This document shows, in pieces, positions 14,463-16,958 of a DNA stretch of 16,958 nt. The first letter of the stretch is position 1. Each line of letters starts with the position of its first letter. The notes under the pieces are model-generated. The model did not search any database, was not told the origin of the DNA, and saw only the letters and a list, made by a program, of their open reading frames with translations. The position numbers and the translations under genes are program-made. The stretch comes from Polyangiaceae bacterium (GTDB taxonomy: Bacteria > Myxococcota_A > Polyangia > Polyangiales > Polyangiaceae): NCBI GenBank assembly GCA_022447485.1, contig JAKVCH010000017.1:1-16958 (forward strand). The letters run 5' to 3'.

Positions 14463-15312
14463 ACTGATCGAGGGTGGGAAGTTCTACTTTATCTATCTTG
14501 CCCCGCATGACTTTCATTCGATGGTCGACGGTGATGACCTCGCCTTCCTCCAGCTCGTGCCAGATATTTTCGCCTTGGAGTATCTCGCTGGAGACAATCA
14601 GGTGGTTGACGAAGCCGGTACGCGTCGGAGCCTCGCATTCAGGGGAGAGGCTCGGGCAAACCTCACGGTCAGCGCAGCGGTTTTTGTAGGTCGAATAAAA
14701 GAGAGGCTTTCCCCATTGGACGGCCACCAAACAATTCCCATCTGTGACCATGAAGGTCAACAATGGTGGGCGTTCTTCGTCGGCACTAATTTCGGCCGAG
14801 CGTGAGATCGTCTTCCTCAAGGCACTCAAGATATCCCGTATATCGTGGTGGCGACCTAGGGGGCCATATTCGGCTAGTCTGGATAGAAATTGGAAGAAAA
14901 TCAGCTCGCTGTCTGTTTCCCCCAAAACGAAGCGTCTTAATTGAGGCGCAACTTCGGCAAGTAACGCTTCCCGGCACTTTTCGAGATTCGGAATATCTCC
15001 GTTATGAGCGCCCACCCATCGACCATATTGGAAAGGATGACAATTCAATACACTGTTTTTACCCTGAGTAGCCTGCCGAACATGGGCCAATACTGTTTCC
15101 GAAGCCACCACACCGCTGATGCGCTTGAACAACACGTCGTCCAGGGCTGTCGTGGGGCTTTTGGTGAGGGGAGGAGCGCCGTCGACGTAGAACGCAACGC
15201 CCCAACCATCGGGGTGTTGATTACTCTGAATGCCAAGGGCATTTTCTGCTTCAACCAAAGATCGATGGACTTGACTGGGAATGACGCTTCGGAACCCAAA
15301 AAGCCTGCACAT
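14446..15312 (-). CDS. Class II glutamine amidotransferase (YafJ-like, GATase_4)
   Basis: Class II amidotransferases use an N-terminal cysteine to release ammonia from glutamine. With the ATG at 15312 the 288-residue product starts MCRLFGF, which puts the catalytic cysteine at position 2, as the mechanism requires. The frame is open 65 codons further upstream, but that extension would bury the cysteine and run into the divergent oxidoreductase gene. Further family motifs are NQHPDGWGVAFY (31-42), LAHVRQAT (75-82), CHPF (91-94), GAHNGDI (101-107) and GETDSE (131-136). No acceptor-domain partner or ergothioneine gene is nearby, so the substrate is unknown. Its 3' end overlaps the propeller gene by 17 bases on the opposite strand. 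No clear Shine-Dalgarno is seen. Confidence 0.93.
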   Translation of the reverse strand: MCRLFGFRSVIPSQVHRSLVEAENALGIQSNQHPDGWGVAFYVDGAPPLTKSPTTALDDVLFKRISGVVASETVLAHVRQATQGKNSVLNCHPFQYGRWVGAHNGDIPNLEKCREALLAEVAPQLRRFVLGETDSELIFFQFLSRLAEYGPLGRHHDIRDILSALRKTISRSAEISADEERPPLLTFMVTDGNCLVAVQWGKPLFYSTYKNRCADREVCPSLSPECEAPTRTGFVNHLIVSSEILQGENIWHELEEGEVITVDHRMKVMRGKIDKVELPTLDQFNEVI

Positions 15313-15344
15313 AGGGTCAAAGTGGCATATCCTAGCGCTAAACC

Positions 15345-15360
15345 CAAGGTGAAACCCTTG
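15345..15360. promoter_or_regulatory. Inverted repeat between divergent genes, possible operator
   Basis: CAAGG (15345-15349) and CCTTG (15356-15360) form an inverted repeat around six bases in the 74-base divergent region between the amidotransferase and the oxidoreductase genes. A regulator site is possible, but arms of five bases are common by chance. No strong promoter stands out on either strand here. Confidence 0.25.
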
Positions 15361-15386
15361 AGGTCGCCCTCGCGTAGAAAGTGAAG

Positions 15387-16088
15387 ATGACTGATTCATT
15401 GAAAAAGGTACTGGAGCGCCGAGAGTTTTTACGACGTATCGGTCAGGGCTCTGCGGTTTTGGGCTTGGGCGGTGCTTGGTACGGATTTTCCGATGCGCTG
15501 AGTGCATCTGCTGCGGAAGAGTTGCGCCCTGATGGACGCCCCCGCCTACCTCCTGGTCAAAGAGCGCTGACGAAGTTAAAGCCCATGGGTGGAAGGCCAG
15601 GATCGCCGAATACGAGTTCTTTTCGCCTCAAGCTCTATGGCTCGGTGCGCCGACCTAAGGAGTGGAGCTTTCGAGAGTTGGTGGCTCTAGGCGAGGAAAA
15701 GAAAGTTCTTGACGTGCATTGTGTGACAGGTTGGTCGCTGTTGGGTCAAGAATGGTCGGGAGTCACGATTCAACGCCTAGCCGAAGCTGCCGGCGTCTTA
15801 GGCTCGGCCCGCTACGTCATTATCGAGGCTGCCCATGGCTACACAGCGAACCTTCCCCTCGATGCTGCTTTGGCCCAAGAGAATATGATCAGCTGGAAGA
15901 TTGCTGGGCGACGCTTGGGTCGAGCTCATGGCGCTCCCGCTCGAGCGCTGATTCCCAACCGTTACTTCTGGAAGAGCGCAAAGTGGATCACCGGCCTACG
16001 ATTTCAGGAGAATGATGAGCGAGGCTACTGGGAGACGCGGGGCTATCACAACAGAGCCGACCCGTGGAAGGAGGAGCGTTTCGCGTAG
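15387..16088 (+). CDS. Tat-exported molybdopterin-dependent oxidoreductase (sulfite-oxidase fold)
   Basis: The 233-residue product (235 if the GTG at 15381 is used) begins with a Tat signal: the twin-arginine motif RREFLRRIG, then a hydrophobic stretch and a likely cleavage site near SASAAEE. The mature part is a single oxidoreductase molybdopterin-binding domain of the SUOX/YedY type. VHCVTGWS supplies the cysteine that ligates molybdenum (Cys112 counting from the ATG at 15387), and GYTANLPLDAAL, HGAPARALIPNRYFWKSAKW and GYWETRGYHNRADPW are typical of the family. It should act in the periplasm. It is shorter than MsrP and lacks the dimerisation domain of sulfite oxidases. The next gene, 62 bases downstream, encodes a membrane protein that may pass electrons. 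The substrate cannot be told from sequence. Confidence 0.9.
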   Translation: MTDSLKKVLERREFLRRIGQGSAVLGLGGAWYGFSDALSASAAEELRPDGRPRLPPGQRALTKLKPMGGRPGSPNTSSFRLKLYGSVRRPKEWSFRELVALGEEKKVLDVHCVTGWSLLGQEWSGVTIQRLAEAAGVLGSARYVIIEAAHGYTANLPLDAALAQENMISWKIAGRRLGRAHGAPARALIPNRYFWKSAKWITGLRFQENDERGYWETRGYHNRADPWKEERFA

Positions 16089-16150
16089 CTTCTCTTGTCA
16101 GAGGGCCGCTGACCTGAGACAGAGGAGCTGGGACAAGGAAAGGCCGTCGG

Positions 16151-16744
16151 TTGTTTTTCATGAAGAAAATAGTGTTTTGGCGTAAGTGGCTACGTTCGCT
16201 GCATCGCGATTTTGGTTATTTTATTGTTGGGCTTACGTTCATTTACGCAATCAGCGGATTAGCTGTGAATCACCTGGAGGACTGGGACCCCAACTTTCGT
16301 CAGGTCGACGATGTTCAAACGATTGATCCCCAGCCTTATCGACAGGCGCTGCTGGAGGGCGGAACGGCTAGCTTGGCTCGGGTTGCTCTGAGCGAGTTAG
16401 GTGCAGTGGGGCCGATCGATGATATTTATCAGGTCGATGAATCTCACTACGATATCACATTGCAGAATGTGCTTATTTATGTCGATCTCGAAAGAAACGA
16501 GCTTCGTCGCGAAGGTCAGCATCCCAGGATACTTTTGCGCTTGGCCAATTGGCTACACCTGAATCGTGGTAAAAAAGCATGGACGATCATTGCAGATGGT
16601 TACGCGGTGCTCTTGCTTTTCATCGCGTTCAGCGGACTTTTTATTCTTAAGTCGAAGCGGCGTTTTTTTAACAGGAAAAACCTACTCGTCGCTGCGGGCT
16701 TTTCCGTGCCGATACTTTATGTGTGGTTGAGCGGCGGCCCCTGA
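16151..16744 (+). CDS. PepSY-associated transmembrane protein
   Basis: The 197-residue product has a membrane helix at about 21-40, a soluble loop of about 100 residues, and two more helices at about 147-166 and 178-195. The opening WLRSLHRDFGYFIVGLTFIY is typical of PepSY-associated membrane proteins. Histidines near the membrane (His18, His41, His136) could bind heme, but that is inference. I keep the TTG start at 16151 because AAAGG (16139-16143) lies seven bases before it; an ATG three codons later (16160) would be 16 bases from that site. It follows the molybdopterin oxidoreductase in the same direction, probably in one operon, and may be its membrane electron partner, similar in arrangement but not in family to MsrQ. 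Confidence 0.85.
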   Translation: MFFMKKIVFWRKWLRSLHRDFGYFIVGLTFIYAISGLAVNHLEDWDPNFRQVDDVQTIDPQPYRQALLEGGTASLARVALSELGAVGPIDDIYQVDESHYDITLQNVLIYVDLERNELRREGQHPRILLRLANWLHLNRGKKAWTIIADGYAVLLLFIAFSGLFILKSKRRFFNRKNLLVAAGFSVPILYVWLSGGP

Positions 16745-16790
16745 AAAAAAACTCATCCTGAGAGAAAAAATCGCCGTTCCTTCTTTGAGA

Positions 16791-16818
16791 GTGGAAGGGG
16801 TTTGGCTCCCGCTTCCAC
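16791..16818. other. Hairpin in the 3' flank of the PepSY gene
   Basis: GTGGAAG (16791-16797) pairs with CTTCCAC (16812-16818), and the inner GGG (16798-16800) with CCC (16808-16810), leaving one bulge and a 7-base loop. No U-run follows on either strand, so it is not a canonical terminator, though it lies 47 bases after the gene. The remaining window end (16745-16958) holds no gene I can support. An open plus-strand frame from 16857 to the edge and open minus-strand frames entering from the edge and stopping at 16908 or 16912 cannot be judged without more sequence. A perfect 10-base palindrome, CTGTTAACAG, lies at about 16893-16902. Confidence 0.45.
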
Positions 16819-16958
16819 CCCAGTTCGGCTGTGCGTCGTCGAAAAGCTGTGAAAAAATGGTGGTTTGCAGGTCTTTTAGTGAGGTCGGAATCCTGTTAAC
16901 AGTGGATCTAGCTACTGATGGGAGGGGCGAGGCGTCTTTTTCTCACCACCCAGTGGTA

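Noticed and set aside
15313..15507. Upstream 65-codon extension of the amidotransferase
   Set aside because: The catalytic cysteine must follow the initiator methionine; the extension also overlaps the divergent molybdoenzyme gene.
16857..16958. Open plus-strand frame from ATG 16857 to the window edge
   Set aside because: No ribosome binding site and only 34 codons visible; open minus-strand frames are equally plausible, so no gene is called.

Overview
The window reads as a chromosomal segment of a Gram-negative bacterium of the former Deltaproteobacteria (Myxococcota, Bdellovibrionota or a related uncultured lineage; I cannot name it more closely). The reasons are the gene order rpoN-hpf-ptsN-hprK-rapZ-HPr-ptsI, the presence of HPr kinase in a proteobacterial-type cluster, and neighbouring genes of a kind common in myxobacteria: a membrane Hanks-type kinase, a cytoplasmic PQQ-like beta-propeller protein and a GT-C membrane glycosyltransferase. 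I see no insertion sequence, CRISPR array, rRNA, tRNA or phage gene.

Region 1 (1-8764, all on the minus strand, so transcribed right to left) is a regulatory nitrogen-PTS cluster joined to translation and RNA-decay genes. In transcription order it holds rpoN (sigma-54), a 763-base gap with a small basic ORF and a strong sigma-54 promoter candidate, hpf (ribosome hibernation factor), a spacer with two RNA hairpins, ptsN (EIIA-Ntr), hprK (HPr kinase/phosphorylase), rapZ (overlapping hprK by 4 bases), HPr, ptsI (Enzyme I), rpsO (ribosomal protein S15, with its own sigma-70-type promoter) and the start of pnp (PNPase, cut by the window edge). No sugar permease is present, so the phosphorelay EI -> HPr -> EIIA-Ntr is probably regulatory, with HPrK setting the state of HPr. 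The sigma-54 site just after rpoN suggests that sigma-54 controls hpf and perhaps the PTS genes behind it.

Region 2 (8896-14462) holds three larger, less conserved genes in alternating orientation: a Ser/Thr protein kinase with an unassigned N-terminal domain and two membrane helices (+), a GT-C-type membrane glycosyltransferase (-), and a 762-residue protein with a C-terminal PQQ-like propeller and an unassigned N-terminal half that seems internally duplicated (+).

Region 3 (14446-16744) holds a class II glutamine amidotransferase (-), then a two-gene unit (+): a Tat-exported molybdopterin oxidoreductase of the sulfite-oxidase fold and a three-helix PepSY-associated membrane protein that may be its membrane partner. 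The last 214 bases contain a hairpin and no gene I can support.

The most rewarding points are the sigma-54 promoter between rpoN and hpf, the small repeat-bearing ORF it would transcribe, the paired hairpins between hpf and ptsN, and the unassigned domains of the kinase and the propeller protein. I see no clear-cut new defence or mobile system.
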